Of a DNA stretch of 9,076 nt, positions 1 through 6,097 are shown one piece after another. The stretch's first letter is position 1. Each line of letters begins with the position of its first letter. A model generated the notes under the pieces. It made no database searches. It had not been told where the DNA came from and saw only the letters and a program-made list of their open reading frames with translations. The stretch spans positions 1 to 9,076 of the forward strand of contig JAESUN010000033.1 of the NCBI GenBank assembly GCA_016763045.1, written 5' to 3'. Made by a program: the position numbers and the translations under genes. Source of the DNA: Opitutaceae bacterium. Its GTDB lineage: Bacteria > Verrucomicrobiota > Verrucomicrobiia > Opitutales > Opitutaceae.

Positions 1-1
1 C

Positions 2-32
2 GTGCTCCAAAACCTTAGTTTTGACAGAGCAC
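2..32. terminator. Strong hairpin, possible terminator of a leftward transcript
   Basis: GTGCTC (2-7) pairs with GAGCAC (27-32) and CAAAAC (8-13) pairs with GTTTTG (18-23). This gives a 12-bp stem with a CTTA loop and a three-base bulge (24-26). On the plus strand no T-run follows. For a leftward transcript any T-run would lie outside the window, so the terminator role is unproven. It could also be a repeat or an RNA element. Confidence 0.4.
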
Positions 33-43
33 AAGTATTCTGC

Positions 44-154
44 TTACATTTCTTCTATATTCATACAGCGATTACACATTTTTTGATGGATACATTCATG
101 GACATTTTTTTCAGACACGGAAGCAACTTCCGGATGAATGCTGTCTCTGGTCAT
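44..154 (-). CDS. Possible 36-residue small protein
   Basis: An ATG on the minus strand at 154 opens a 36-codon frame ending in TAA at 44-46. The product is charged, starts MTRDSIHPEVASVSEKN and has three cysteines near its end in the pattern C-x5-H-x... style segment ECIHQKMCNRC, with a terminal CxxC. The frame is open for about 14 codons upstream of the ATG without another obvious start. A hairpin follows the stop by 11 bases, as would fit a terminator. I do not recognise the product and see no Shine-Dalgarno sequence. It could equally be a chance frame; the case rests on the CxxC and the position between the palindrome and the hairpin. Confidence 0.22.
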   Translation of the reverse strand: MTRDSIHPEVASVSEKNVHECIHQKMCNRCMNIEEM

Positions 155-233
155 TTCGTCTTTACCCGTAAACCTTACCTTTCCCTGTACCCTCTATTTT
201 AAATCCACTCTGCGTGTCCCTAAAAAGATACGC

Positions 234-257
234 TTTTTTATATCTAGATATAAAAAA
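234..257. promoter_or_regulatory. Perfect 24-bp AT-rich palindrome, possible operator or divergent promoter core
   Basis: The sequence reads the same on both strands for 24 bases, centred on CTAG (244-247), with T6 and A6 ends. Each half carries TATAAA, a five-of-six match to a -10 box, in both directions. It lies 54 bp before the small gene at 312. No good -35 box sits at the right distance on the plus strand, so a regulator-binding operator is as likely as a promoter. Confidence 0.4.
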
Positions 258-311
258 TTCTCGTCTTTTCAAACCTCCCCTTCAGTAAGATTCTCTATCC
301 ACTCACCGACT

Positions 312-530
312 ATGGCTTTGACCAGCGAAGAAGACCCAACCCAACACGATTTCGTAAAGCAATCTAGCCTCTACCAGGAATTCCTAGCAGAGAGAGAAGA
401 AATCCTGAAACACAAATGGATAGAATCCGAACGTCTGGGATATGATATCGGATTTGAAAAAGCTCTTCTGGATTGGATTCGCAAACATAGAGAAGGCTGG
501 CGCAGTAGTCGACGCAGCACCACTCACTGA
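312..530 (+). CDS. Small conserved helical protein of unknown function (72 aa)
   Basis: The ATG at 312 gives 72 residues. The frame stays open upstream to 138, but that extension is low-complexity and does not look like protein, so I place the start here; there is no clear Shine-Dalgarno sequence. Residues 20-64 carry a distinctive pattern, with EFLAEREEILKHKW, then ES-x-R-x-G-x-DIGFEKAL and DWI-x-KHREGW. From memory, this HKW...DIGFE-AL-DW-x2-HR signature recurs in short uncharacterised proteins of many bacteria, so the gene is probably real and conserved. It is mostly alpha-helical, highly charged and cytoplasmic (no signal peptide or membrane segment). The tail after residue 64 is Arg/Ser rich and probably disordered. 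It is transcribed alone and converges on the GxGYxYP gene. I cannot assign a function. Confidence 0.75.
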   Translation: MALTSEEDPTQHDFVKQSSLYQEFLAEREEILKHKWIESERLGYDIGFEKALLDWIRKHREGWRSSRRSTTH

Positions 531-562
531 GCATTCACCATTAGAGTATGGTCCAATGCTTC

Positions 563-588
563 GACTCGCTTCACATTAGAAGCGAATC
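563..588 (+). terminator. Hairpin after the small gene, probable terminator
   Basis: GACTCGCTTC (563-572) pairs with GAAGCGAATC (579-588) with one mismatch around a 6-base loop. It begins 32 bp past the stop of the small gene, in a convergent gap. The following stretch (TGTCCTATTTATTT) is only moderately T-rich, so it is a weak canonical terminator and may act for both strands. Confidence 0.4.
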
Positions 589-604
589 TGTCCTATTTAT
601 TTGT

Positions 605-625
605 CACCCAATATGTACTTGGGCG
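605..625 (-). terminator. Hairpin just past the GxGYxYP gene
   Basis: CACCCAA (605-611) pairs with TTGGGCG (619-625), seven pairs including one G-T, with a 7-base loop. It begins 11 bp after the stop of the gene ending at 637. No T-run follows on the minus strand, so intrinsic termination would be inefficient. Together with the hairpin at 563-588 it forms a double-hairpin convergent gap. Confidence 0.35.
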
Positions 626-636
626 GCTGACTCCAA

Positions 637-2283
637 TTAGAATTCGTATCCCTTAAAGTGCTCGGGATCGTCGGCTTGTCTAAAACGTGTCTTGTAGGTT
701 TTATTACTCGCAGCTAATTTAAGAAACTGATCCAAGGCGACCACTTCAACCGGGCCTTCTAGGTTGTCTACTATTTCGACAAGACTGTTGACGTCGTTCG
801 ACTCACGAACGTGAACGAGTAAGAAGTAAGGGCGCTTGCTATTGAGCGCGATCAATTCGTTCAAATCATCTCTCACTGCATCCCGAGGACGTTTTGGATC
901 AATATAATAATCATAGGAAAGCATCGGGCGACCATCACGCAAATCACGCGTGCGAGCTGGGCCATAGCCGTTGATGAATCCAATCACATTTGGAAATGCT
1001 TTATAATAAGCATCCACAGTCTCTTCGAAAAGATCAGCATTACCGACATTTCCGTCCGCCACGGAGTTGTCCATAATCTCCATCACATGTTCATCGAGAA
1101 CACCCATTAGCTTTTCAGCTTCTCTCATCAACACGGGGAATCTATCTGCGGGAATGTTGTTGGGATACATATATCCAGGGCCAGACAAACCTCCGATAAA
1201 GTAGTCATTAGGAGTGGCGGATTCATGAAAATATTCGAGGGCAGCTGGAGAAAACGCCGTCCAATTCATCGTAACCTGCCAAGCGAAAGGCAACTTACCG
1301 CGACCAGGCTTTGTCCAAACGCCAATCCCGATGCTATCAGACTGCACAAAGGCAATATATACTTTCTCCTCCGCTACTAATTTCGCGTCGAGAGCGACGT
1401 GATGGTTATTCGTAAATTTAAAGCCGGGTGTAAATCCGAACTGACAATTATAGCTCAAATTAGGCAGATTATGCAGCCCCTCCATTTTGAGCCCATACAT
1501 AGAAAGAAGCATAGTAGACTGCTCTTCAGTATCTTTGCCATAAGGGTGCCAACCAAAGATGATCGCTCCAGTATTAAGGTCAGTCAGGAGGCGTCGATTG
1601 AGGATCAGCTCGTCGGCCTCTTCGGGATCTGCCGATAAGTCATGAAAAAACATGCGTTCCCGCACACCCCAATCTGCCATACCCGGCATCATCGTACGAC
1701 CACGATGGCCGCCCATTAGCATAATCTTGTCTCGATTGCACTGTGCCCAATAACGATCGATAGCATCTCCGTAGATTTCAGCATCGGATTGGCCAGTGTA
1801 ACGACCGCGCAAATCATCGATCTTCTGTAGACCATGCTTTTCAACGAGAGGAATCAACTCCTCGCTCACGACAACTGCATCTTCAAGGCCCGCAATCGTG
1901 AAAGCAACATTCAGCGTCGCTCCAATCGTCTTATCCCAAACAACATAACCCTTGGTCGACGATTTAAATTGATCCAATGCCTCATCTGCAGTCGAAAGCT
2001 CCGTATAGGAAACCCCATGCTTGCGCTTGTAGAAGTCGTAAAGCGGCTCAGTGATCTCCCACTGAAAATCCGGCGGGTGAACGATGTAGAGTTGTGCCTC
2101 ATCACGGTTGGCCAGCCCTTGCAGGCTGATCAACATCGCCTTTTCTGGCAGGCCGCTAGCCACTTTCCAGTCGAGGTCGAAATGCATGACCCAAGCTTCT
2201 TTAGCAGGAGTCGCCCCCACTGAACATAAAAAAGATCCGACCGAAAGAAGGCAGAAGAGAGAAAGATAAAGCGATCGGACCAT
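637..2283 (-). CDS. Secreted GxGYxYP-family protein (putative glycoside hydrolase)
   Basis: The 548-residue product begins with a signal peptide (hydrophobic 5-20, likely cleavage after VGA near residue 24), so it should be exported. The name-giving motif GxGYxYP is present exactly as GPGYMYP at residues 368-374, in the family's C-terminal domain. The preceding region matches the N-terminal part, with the segment LISLQGLANRDEAQLYI at 51-67 as a typical start of the mature domain. The family is annotated as putative carbohydrate-active enzymes, and as far as I know no activity is proven, so substrate and reaction are unknown. Length is near the family norm and nothing looks broken. It starts at an ATG 6 bp after the stop of the upstream secreted protein gene, so the two are very likely co-transcribed. 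No Shine-Dalgarno sequence is visible. Export to the periplasm or outside is inferred. Confidence 0.85.
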   Translation of the reverse strand: MVRSLYLSLFCLLSVGSFLCSVGATPAKEAWVMHFDLDWKVASGLPEKAMLISLQGLANRDEAQLYIVHPPDFQWEITEPLYDFYKRKHGVSYTELSTADEALDQFKSSTKGYVVWDKTIGATLNVAFTIAGLEDAVVVSEELIPLVEKHGLQKIDDLRGRYTGQSDAEIYGDAIDRYWAQCNRDKIMLMGGHRGRTMMPGMADWGVRERMFFHDLSADPEEADELILNRRLLTDLNTGAIIFGWHPYGKDTEEQSTMLLSMYGLKMEGLHNLPNLSYNCQFGFTPGFKFTNNHHVALDAKLVAEEKVYIAFVQSDSIGIGVWTKPGRGKLPFAWQVTMNWTAFSPAALEYFHESATPNDYFIGGLSGPGYMYPNNIPADRFPVLMREAEKLMGVLDEHVMEIMDNSVADGNVGNADLFEETVDAYYKAFPNVIGFINGYGPARTRDLRDGRPMLSYDYYIDPKRPRDAVRDDLNELIALNSKRPYFLLVHVRESNDVNSLVEIVDNLEGPVEVVALDQFLKLAASNKTYKTRFRQADDPEHFKGYEF

Positions 2284-2289
2284 GGATAT

Positions 2290-2826
2290 TTAGGGTCTAG
2301 AAGTGTCGTCAGCAGAAAGTTTACGGAAAATATAAATAAGTGGGCGATTACGAGTGGAATGCAACTCTATGAGAGTAAGCTTTTTACCTCCTTCTTCCAA
2401 TCGATATTCGCTGTAGATTCGAATGGTTGCATCACCCTGCGAGACTTCGACTGGAACCAAAGCTTCCAATCGTAAGGTCCGTTCATTATCGAGCCAACCA
2501 GCTGTGACAGGTGTCACACTCTTCTTCGGTGAGTAAACAGCCATATGACGCTGTTCCACCCGGAAATAGTTAGAGAGATTAACCGATTCTCTCGTATTGA
2601 CGACATTCGTCTCAGTCACTCGAGTCGAACGCCAGCGCATATCGTGCTGAAGAGTAACCTCAGAACCATTGATCTCAATACAGAGATCCATAGTTGACCA
2701 ACCATCAAGAGCTGAACTTTGCTCTGCATCAAGACGCCAACGACCATTGAAGTCTGAATCAGTAGCCAAGGCAGCCAACGGCAATAAAAGAATGCCTAAC
2801 AGGAGTTTTAATCGTAGTAATTTCAT
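2290..2826 (-). CDS. Small secreted protein, lipocalin-like beta-rich, unknown function
   Basis: I place the start at the ATG at 2826 (178 aa, MKLLRLKLLL...); a TTG four codons earlier also lies in frame but is less likely. A signal peptide covers about residues 1-21, with Leu/Ala core LLLGILLLPLAALA. The mature protein opens with FNGRWRLDAEQS, a pattern seen at the first strand of lipocalin-like barrel domains (GxW). Alternating strands follow throughout, and the end has paired strands (YSEYRLEEGGKKLTLIE and PLIYIFRKL). I infer a small extracytoplasmic beta-barrel that might bind a ligand or carbohydrate; this is fold-level guesswork. It lies 6 bp upstream of the GxGYxYP gene and probably serves the same process. 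No catalytic motif is evident. Confidence 0.7.
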   Translation of the reverse strand: MKLLRLKLLLGILLLPLAALATDSDFNGRWRLDAEQSSALDGWSTMDLCIEINGSEVTLQHDMRWRSTRVTETNVVNTRESVNLSNYFRVEQRHMAVYSPKKSVTPVTAGWLDNERTLRLEALVPVEVSQGDATIRIYSEYRLEEGGKKLTLIELHSTRNRPLIYIFRKLSADDTSRP

Positions 2827-2841
2827 TAGGTCACACAATCG

Positions 2842-2859
2842 AAAACCACCCTCAGGTAG
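2842..2859 (-). terminator. Weak hairpin with T4 after rpmG
   Basis: On the minus strand CTACC pairs with GGTGG (one T-G pair) around TGAG, followed by TTTT. It lies between the rpmG stop and the secreted-protein start. The stem is only 5 bp, so read-through from rpmG into the secreted pair is possible. Confidence 0.35.
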
Positions 2860-2896
2860 TCAGATCTATTTTCTCAAACAGTCAGGAAGCTTAGCG

Positions 2897-3064
2897 TTAC
2901 TTAACTTCCTTATGCAGGGTATGCCGACGGAGATGTTTATTATATTTCATCTTCTGGATTTTCTCCGTCTGTAGTTTCTTGTTGCGAGTCGTGTGGTAAC
3001 GAGAAACAGGTTTTCCCTCTTTCTTTGCTTCTGTACACTCTAATATAGTTATTTCACGTGCCAT
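2897..3064 (-). CDS. rpmG: Large ribosomal subunit protein bL33 (55 aa)
   Basis: A 55-residue frame starts at ATG 3064 and stops at TAA 2897. The product reads as bL33: [17 protein letters not shown] at the start, the [14 protein letters not shown] core (TT-[KR]-NK) and the conserved end HTLHKEVK. It is a structural component of the 50S subunit near the E-site. The zinc-ribbon form of L33 carries two CxxC pairs; here only Cys10 remains (CTEA instead of CTEC, and KYNKHL instead of KYCPRL), so this is a zinc-independent form. The length is typical. It follows the cyclase gene on the same strand, but an intrinsic terminator ends 6 bp before its ATG, and no Shine-Dalgarno sequence is seen, which makes its expression signals odd. 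Confidence 0.95.
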   Translation of the reverse strand: MAREITILECTEAKKEGKPVSRYHTTRNKKLQTEKIQKMKYNKHLRRHTLHKEVK

Positions 3065-3070
3065 GGTTAT

Positions 3071-3094
3071 AAAAAATAAGACCCCAAAGGGATC
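3071..3094 (-). terminator. Intrinsic terminator or attenuator between the cyclase gene and rpmG
   Basis: On the minus strand GATCCC (3094-3089) pairs with GGGGTC (3085-3080) around TTT, with one T-G pair, followed by TTATTTTTT. This is a canonical stem plus T-tract. It suits the 3' end of the cyclase gene, but it sits only 6 bp before the rpmG start, so it must affect any rpmG mRNA that begins upstream. Confidence 0.7.
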
Positions 3095-3124
3095 AACTTT
3101 GCGAACAAACGCAACTGTAAAGTT
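3095..3124 (-). other. Second stem-loop upstream of the rpmG terminator hairpin
   Basis: TTGCG and CGCAA pair around TTTGTT on the minus strand, with AACTT / AAGTT able to close an outer stem across a one-sided bulge. It abuts the terminator hairpin directly. It may be an upstream half of an attenuator or simply part of the cyclase 3' end. No search for covariation was possible. Confidence 0.35.
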
Positions 3125-3139
3125 ACCCAGAAGAAACTT

Positions 3140-4498
3140 CTAGGAAGACCGAGCAAAATCCTTCTCTATCAAGGCCAATAGGACGCCCCTGCGAAAGACC
3201 GTTACTTGTCCACTGCTTGAAGAAACCACAATAGAAATACAATCGGTAGCCAACGAAATAGCAGCAGCAGCAGCATGACGAGCCCCCAATCCACCGGGGA
3301 GAGAATGCGCATAATCGGGAGTGTGAATTAAACTTCCAGATGAAACCAACAGGCCATCCCCTCGAATAATAAAGGCCCCATCAATGGACGAAAACTCCTT
3401 AATTGTTTCATCCATAAAAGGATTTAAGATATTTCGGTCTTCTTCTTTATAGCCATAAAAGGGATTAAGCACCAAAGGTTTTGTCATTTTCTCCACCTTT
3501 GCCGTATCTCCGACAACAAACATGGAGCCAACGGGTCGCCCCTCCCTTCCCTCGACAGCTAGTTCAGTCGCAACTGCAATCACCCTCTCGAGCACTTCAG
3601 GCTTCACATCCGGTGGCAAGAAGTTGGATTCATCGCCTAACAAAGTTTTAAACTCCCGTCGGACATCCACCACCATAACGGTGTCAAACTGATCACTGCC
3701 AGGAATTCCCCCTATACAACAAATACGGTCATTGCCCTGAATGATCCCACGAGTCATCCCAATCAAGACTGCGCTTCGTAATTGAGCCATGCGACTTTTG
3801 GAAAACGACCTCACCTGAATAACTGAAGAAAAGACCTCATGATCAAAATCTCCCTCTCCAATATTTCGTGTGACTAAAATCGTCTTAATTCGGGGAAACC
3901 AATCCTTAATACCAGCCCCACTGTTCAAGGTATCTCCAAAAATAGCGATACTCGCACAATGACTCCCTTTTGCGATTTTTTCAGCCTCACTAAAAATCAA
4001 CCGGTTTAACTTATTCTGACGAAATTGAGTCGGCTTCGAAGGCAATCCTCCTAAAGAGGAAGTTAAACGTTCAAAGAGAATGCCCGTATCAGGAGACTCG
4101 ACCAAATGATCAACAGACGCCTGATCCTTAACCAATCGAGCAACAGAAGCCAGAACCTGCAAATAACCTGTAGCAGACTCACCAGCGATGAGTAAAAAGA
4201 CCAAATGCGCCTTTTCCTCATCCTTAACGCCATCATAAGCAATTCCTTCTTTACTCCGGCCAACTGCAAAAATAAATCGACGGGACATTTTCACCCTAAG
4301 ATGAGGCAACGCGACTCCATTACCCAAATAGGTCGTCATCGTCCTCTCTCTTTCCATCAAGCCCGACAGAAGTTTCTCTTTATCCAAATCTTTAAAGCGC
4401 CCAACACAGGTAGCGAGCAACTCTTCAAGAGCACCTTTAAAGGTAGTGCTCTTAAGATCAATTGTTCGGGTGCGTTTAAAATATCGATCTATGCGCAT
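3140..4498 (-). CDS. PTS EIIA / pyruvate-kinase-C-like / diadenylate cyclase (DAC) fusion protein
   Basis: I place the start at ATG 4498 (452 aa) because GGGAGGA lies 9 bases upstream; a TTG six codons earlier is in frame. Residues about 1-150 are a fructose/nitrogen-type EIIA domain, with the phosphorylatable His66 in GVALPHLR. Residues about 165-285 resemble the C-terminal alpha/beta domain of pyruvate kinase (AEKIA...ASIAIF, SAVLIGMTRGIIQGNDR, then DTVMVVDV). Residues about 300-446 are a DisA_N/DAC domain: DGA at 373-375, LPGGLGARHAAA with Arg407-His408, and VSSSSG at 425-430. DAC enzymes join two ATP into c-di-AMP, a messenger of osmotic, potassium and wall homeostasis. The textbook RHR and SEE motifs are changed here (RHA, SSS), so activity is likely but not certain. 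No membrane segments, so soluble. The gene starts 36 bp after nuoA and is probably co-transcribed. Alternative: a c-di-AMP or ATP sensor. Confidence 0.85.
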   Translation of the reverse strand: MRIDRYFKRTRTIDLKSTTFKGALEELLATCVGRFKDLDKEKLLSGLMERERTMTTYLGNGVALPHLRVKMSRRFIFAVGRSKEGIAYDGVKDEEKAHLVFLLIAGESATGYLQVLASVARLVKDQASVDHLVESPDTGILFERLTSSLGGLPSKPTQFRQNKLNRLIFSEAEKIAKGSHCASIAIFGDTLNSGAGIKDWFPRIKTILVTRNIGEGDFDHEVFSSVIQVRSFSKSRMAQLRSAVLIGMTRGIIQGNDRICCIGGIPGSDQFDTVMVVDVRREFKTLLGDESNFLPPDVKPEVLERVIAVATELAVEGREGRPVGSMFVVGDTAKVEKMTKPLVLNPFYGYKEEDRNILNPFMDETIKEFSSIDGAFIIRGDGLLVSSGSLIHTPDYAHSLPGGLGARHAAAAAISLATDCISIVVSSSSGQVTVFRRGVLLALIEKDFARSS

Positions 4499-4534
4499 AG
4501 GAGCAAATCCTCCCAAATGGATGTTTTAATTCGA

Positions 4535-4909
4535 TTATTTTTCCCAATCCAAACCACCTTTCTTGGTTTCATATACCAAGCCAAGAACTAGAATACCTAT
4601 GAAAAAAAGAATCGGCAGAAGAATCGGTATCCCGACACTCAGGAATTCTCGATATATAATCGTCCAAGGGATCAAAAAAACGACCTCAATATCGAATAAG
4701 ATAAAGAGCATCGCTGTAACATAAAACTTAACAGAAAACCGCGTATGCGCCTGATCCGTAGCTGGAACACCACATTCATACGCCGAATCTTTTATCTTAT
4801 TTTTGCGTGTTCTTTGTGCAAAATGATGACTGGCGCCCAAAATAACAACACCCATCGAAACGGCCAAGAGAATCTGAATCAGAATCGGAAGAAAATCGCC
4901 TACAACCAT
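4535..4909 (-). CDS. nuoA: NADH-quinone oxidoreductase subunit A
   Basis: The 124-residue product is a clear NuoA/NdhC (complex I membrane subunit, ND3 homologue). Three membrane helices are visible at about 8-27, 65-85 and 92-112. Diagnostic motifs are YECGVPATDQA (44-54), with the conserved Cys of the loop that contacts the quinone cavity, RFSVKFYVTAMLFILFDIEVVFL, and the KKGGLDWEK tail. It takes part in coupling NADH oxidation and quinone reduction to ion translocation. Length and motifs are normal. It is not followed by nuoB as usual; the EIIA-DAC gene comes next, so the rest of complex I must lie elsewhere. Start ATG at 4909 has no Shine-Dalgarno sequence. Confidence 0.97.
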   Translation of the reverse strand: MVVGDFLPILIQILLAVSMGVVILGASHHFAQRTRKNKIKDSAYECGVPATDQAHTRFSVKFYVTAMLFILFDIEVVFLIPWTIIYREFLSVGIPILLPILFFIGILVLGLVYETKKGGLDWEK

Positions 4910-4950
4910 GACTTAAAGAGAAACCGGGTAAGGTATCTTATTTCAAGAGC

Positions 4951-4975
4951 AAAAAAAAATGATTTAGCCGAAACC
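4951..4975 (-). terminator. Probable terminator between the DUF362-like gene and nuoA
   Basis: On the minus strand GGTTT (4975-4971) pairs with AAATC (4965-4961) around CGGCT, followed by A and an uninterrupted run of nine T's (4959-4951). The stem is weak (5 bp, one G-T), but the T-tract is strong and lies 10 bp after the stop at 4985. Confidence 0.5.
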
Positions 4976-4984
4976 CTCTCTCTT

Positions 4985-6082
4985 TCAATCAACTTTTGAC
5001 CATTCTACTCTCTCATGATCTGCCTCACCCAAGCCCAATTGCTCCGCATACTCGAGAAGCTTCATATCCTCAGCCAGTCCCCTGAACCCCGCTTCACGTC
5101 TCGATTTATCGATCCTCACCCGCATCAACGCATCGAGGATGACGGGATTATCACTCAACCATAGGCGTGATTCTGATACTGTATATAGAGAATTAAAAAC
5201 GGGACCACCAATGTACTGGTAGCGCTCTAAGCTAACTATTGTAAAAATCCAGCCCGCTCGAAATTCTGGGATTGCCGAAATTTCAGCAACCGCAACAGGC
5301 GCTGTTGCTGGGCTCCGGAAAAACCGTACTGTATTACTCGCATTCCACAATGTCGCATTGACCAACGATCCATTGATTCCTAACACAGGATGGTCGCTAT
5401 AAGCAGGAAGATTGATCCAAAAATCGACCTCAAAGAGCAAAGGCTTAGCCAGAAAGCTTCTCCGGTCGTTTTTATTCGAAGCAAAAAGATCATCCTCCTT
5501 CGAGGCAAAATAATCGATCAAACTAACGTCTCGGGGAATGGGGCTATCGTAGAACCATTCATCATCATAGAAGAGCCCTGAATTCAGGGCTTTCACCTCT
5601 ACTTCTTCGAAAGAATCTCCTCCGATACTCAGAGGAGGCATAAAACCACCCAATCGCAAATGGTGCTCACTCAATCCTATGATAAAAATATCATCTCGCA
5701 CAAACCCCCTTTTCTCCAACGCAATAATCAGCCCTCTGACAAGATTCTCTGGCGTCGATAATCCAGGCCCAGAAACAGTATAGACCTTTAATCCGACTTT
5801 CCCCTTTTCTCCCGGTTCCAATTTTTTCCCGTTTTCACTTTCAAATCGATCAATCAGGGCCTCCACCGCTTTGATGTAATCTTCAGAAGAAAACTCGCCT
5901 AACGAGCTCTCCTGCACAATATTTGAAGGAGGTGTTGGCAAATCACCCTCTCCAAGTAAGACCTGTCCCGAAACAAACCGAACCATCACAGCCATAAAAA
6001 CCATAGACAGGATTGCCCCCCTCATCACTGGAACGGCTAAACGTTGAACAAATCTAATATTACAATAAGAACGAAAATCCAT
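4985..6082 (-). CDS. Secreted DUF362-like protein, no iron-sulfur cysteines
   Basis: The frame extends to 6241, but upstream residues look random and would overlap the divergent gene. Internal ATGs at 6097, 6082 and 6025 are candidates. I take 6082 (365 aa) because GGTAGGG lies just before it; the 6025 start gives a shorter, more compact signal peptide. A hydrophobic stretch AILSMVFMAVMV precedes VSGQ, a likely cleavage site, so it is exported. The body matches the DUF362 layout: VSGPGLSTPENLVRGLI near 103-119, FWINLPAYSDH at 221-231 (the usual VINLP-x-K-x-H strand), YIGGPVF at 290-296 and LSDNPVILDAL near 309-319 (usual S-DPV-LD). No ferredoxin cysteine cluster is seen, unlike redox members. 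Function unknown; family assignment is from memory of the motif order. Divergent from the TPR lipoprotein gene. Confidence 0.65.
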   Translation of the reverse strand: MDFRSYCNIRFVQRLAVPVMRGAILSMVFMAVMVRFVSGQVLLGEGDLPTPPSNIVQESSLGEFSSEDYIKAVEALIDRFESENGKKLEPGEKGKVGLKVYTVSGPGLSTPENLVRGLIIALEKRGFVRDDIFIIGLSEHHLRLGGFMPPLSIGGDSFEEVEVKALNSGLFYDDEWFYDSPIPRDVSLIDYFASKEDDLFASNKNDRRSFLAKPLLFEVDFWINLPAYSDHPVLGINGSLVNATLWNASNTVRFFRSPATAPVAVAEISAIPEFRAGWIFTIVSLERYQYIGGPVFNSLYTVSESRLWLSDNPVILDALMRVRIDKSRREAGFRGLAEDMKLLEYAEQLGLGEADHERVEWSKVD

Positions 6083-6097
6083 AACCCTACCCACCAT

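Larger units (their letters stand above)
1..311. other. Intergenic region without a confident gene
   Basis: No open reading frame here has convincing protein character on the plus strand. Frames reading through it lack family features and are rich in Phe/Leu/Ser, as expected for a chance translation. What it does hold is listed separately: a strong hairpin at 2-32, a smaller hairpin at 118-132 (CGGAAG / CTTCCG around a CAA loop, with an outer AGACA / TGTCT pairing at 113-117 and 142-146), a perfect palindrome at 234-257, and a weak minus-strand small ORF. A TTGACA hexamer occurs at 21-26, but no good -10 box lies 16-18 bp downstream of it. Confidence 0.6.

Noticed and set aside
2..202. Plus-strand frame of 66 codons
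   Set aside because: Phe/His-rich composition with no family features, and it overlaps strong hairpins; it reads as chance translation.
138..311. N-terminal extension of the small gene at 312
   Set aside because: The 58 extra residues are low-complexity and cross the 24-bp palindrome; protein-like sequence begins at the ATG at 312.
4205..4591. Plus-strand frame opposite the cyclase gene
   Set aside because: Shadow of the well-supported EIIA-DAC and nuoA coding regions, with no protein family character.
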